From positions 1 to 5,696 of the forward strand of contig CAYYDH010000038.1 of NCBI GenBank assembly GCA_964470615.1: 5,696 bases of DNA, written 5' to 3'. The notes below the pieces were generated by a model. It did no database searches. It saw only the letters and a list, made by a program, of their open reading frames with translations, and was not told the origin of the DNA. Shown here one piece after another: positions 5,323-5,696 of this stretch; the stretch's first letter is position 1; each line of letters begins with the position of its first letter. Position numbers and translations under genes: made by a program. The stretch is from CAYYDH01 sp964470615. GTDB taxonomy: Bacteria > Patescibacteriota > Minisyncoccia > Minisyncoccales > GWA2-38-27.

Positions 5323-5696
5323 TTTGGAAAATTCCTTTATCAAAACCAGACGTTAAAGAATCTGATAAAAAAGAAGTGCTGAAAGTTTTAAAAACTCCCT
5401 ATTTGTCTTTGGGGCCGAAATTAGCTGAATTTGAAAAAGCAATAGCCAAGTTTGCCGGCGTAAAATACGCTCTGGGAGTAAGCAGCGGTACCGCCGGGCT
5501 CCATCTGATAATCAGGGCTCTCGGGATCGGGCGGAACGACGAAGTCATCACTACGCCTTTTTCTTTTATTTCTTCTGCCAATTGCTTTGTCTATGAAGGA
5601 GCCAGGCCCGTTTTTGTTGATATTGATGAAAAGACGCTGAATATTGATGTCGGCAAGATTGAAGAAAAGATAACAGCCAGAACCAAAGCCATCTTG
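5319..5696 (+). CDS. DegT/DnrJ/EryC1/StrS-family sugar aminotransferase, N-terminal fragment
   Basis: An open frame starts at the ATG inside the ATGA overlap (5319-5322) and runs 126 codons to the right edge without a stop. It is a PLP-dependent aminotransferase that would convert a nucleotide-linked keto-sugar into an amino sugar, using glutamate as usual donor. The N-terminus IPLSKPDV (5-12), then YLSLGPKLAEFEKAIAKFAGVKYALGVSSGTAGLHL (28-63), is diagnostic: the SSGTAGLHL loop at 55-63 binds the cofactor phosphate. It continues GIGRNDEVITTPFSFISSANCFVYEGARPVFVDID (69-103), with TPFSFI holding the aromatic residue that usually stacks on the PLP ring, and TLNID at 106-110. The family is normally about 360-400 residues, so roughly a third is visible; the PLP-binding lysine lies beyond the window. 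No ribosome binding site is apparent, so translation is probably coupled to the acyltransferase. Whether it aminates C3, C4 or another carbon cannot be told. Confidence 0.92.
   Translation, partial: MIWKIPLSKPDVKESDKKEVLKVLKTPYLSLGPKLAEFEKAIAKFAGVKYALGVSSGTAGLHLIIRALGIGRNDEVITTPFSFISSANCFVYEGARPVFVDIDEKTLNIDVGKIEEKITARTKAIL

Larger units (their letters stand above)
155..5696 (+). other. Eight-gene plus-strand surface-glycan operon (continues past right edge)
   Basis: All plus-strand genes lie head to tail. ATGA overlaps occur at 952-955, 2109-2112, 4262-4265, 4927-4930 and 5319-5322. Gaps of only 4 and 23 nt occur around the WbqC gene. Apart from weak purine stretches, the overlapping starts have no clear Shine-Dalgarno, suggesting reinitiation after the upstream gene. 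No internal terminator hairpin is visible. One transcript from the divergent region near 129-154 is therefore the simplest model. Confidence 0.8.

Noticed and set aside
4659..5581. Minus-strand open frames opposite the deacetylase, acyltransferase and aminotransferase genes
   Set aside because: The opposite strand encodes uninterrupted, motif-bearing enzymes; the antisense peptides resemble nothing.
1..5696. CRISPR, tRNA, insertion sequence or phage elements
   Set aside because: No direct repeats with regular spacing, no cloverleaf-like segments, no transposase or integrase motif and no flanking inverted repeats were seen; essentially the whole window is accounted for by glycan genes.

Overview
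The window lies inside a cell-surface polysaccharide (or glycan) biosynthesis locus of an AT-rich bacterium. The proteins are lysine-rich. Most TGA codons fall exactly at gene ends (155-955, 952-2112, 3423-4265, 4262-4930 and 4927-5322 all end in TGA), so TGA is read as stop; this argues against the recoded Gracilibacteria/Absconditabacteria code. From gene style and the very compact packing, and because the flippase N-terminus looks like ones I associate with candidate phyla, my best guess is a Patescibacteria/CPR (Parcubacteria-like) genome. That assignment is inference; nothing here is a phylogenetic marker.

Layout: 1-128 on the minus strand is the first 42 codons of a probable Wzx-type oligosaccharide flippase, running off the left edge. 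It is separated by only 26 bp (129-154) from a divergent plus-strand operon that fills the rest of the window: GT2 glycosyltransferase (155-955), GT4 glycosyltransferase (952-2112), PglC/WcaJ-type phosphoglycosyl transferase (2109-2702), WbqC-family protein (2707-3399), FkbM-family methyltransferase (3423-4265), PIG-L/LmbE-type deacetylase (4262-4930), left-handed beta-helix acyltransferase (4927-5322), and the first 126 codons of a DegT/DnrJ/EryC1/StrS sugar aminotransferase (5319 to the right edge). Five of the seven junctions are 4-bp ATGA stop/start overlaps. The two exceptions flank the WbqC gene and have recognisable ribosome binding sites instead. I see no RNA genes, CRISPR, insertion sequence or convincing terminator, and no gene-free stretch longer than 26 bp.

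How the genes could work together (inference from families): the aminotransferase and acyltransferase, perhaps with the deacetylase, make or tailor an N-acylated amino sugar. The phosphoglycosyl transferase loads the first phospho-sugar onto undecaprenyl phosphate at the cytoplasmic face of the membrane. The GT4 and GT2 enzymes extend the glycan, the FkbM enzyme may O-methylate it, and the divergent flippase would export the lipid-linked product. WbqC proteins recur in O-antigen-type loci, but I know of no established reaction for them. No polymerase, ligase, nucleotide-sugar dehydratase or chain-length regulator is visible, so the cluster must continue on one or both sides.
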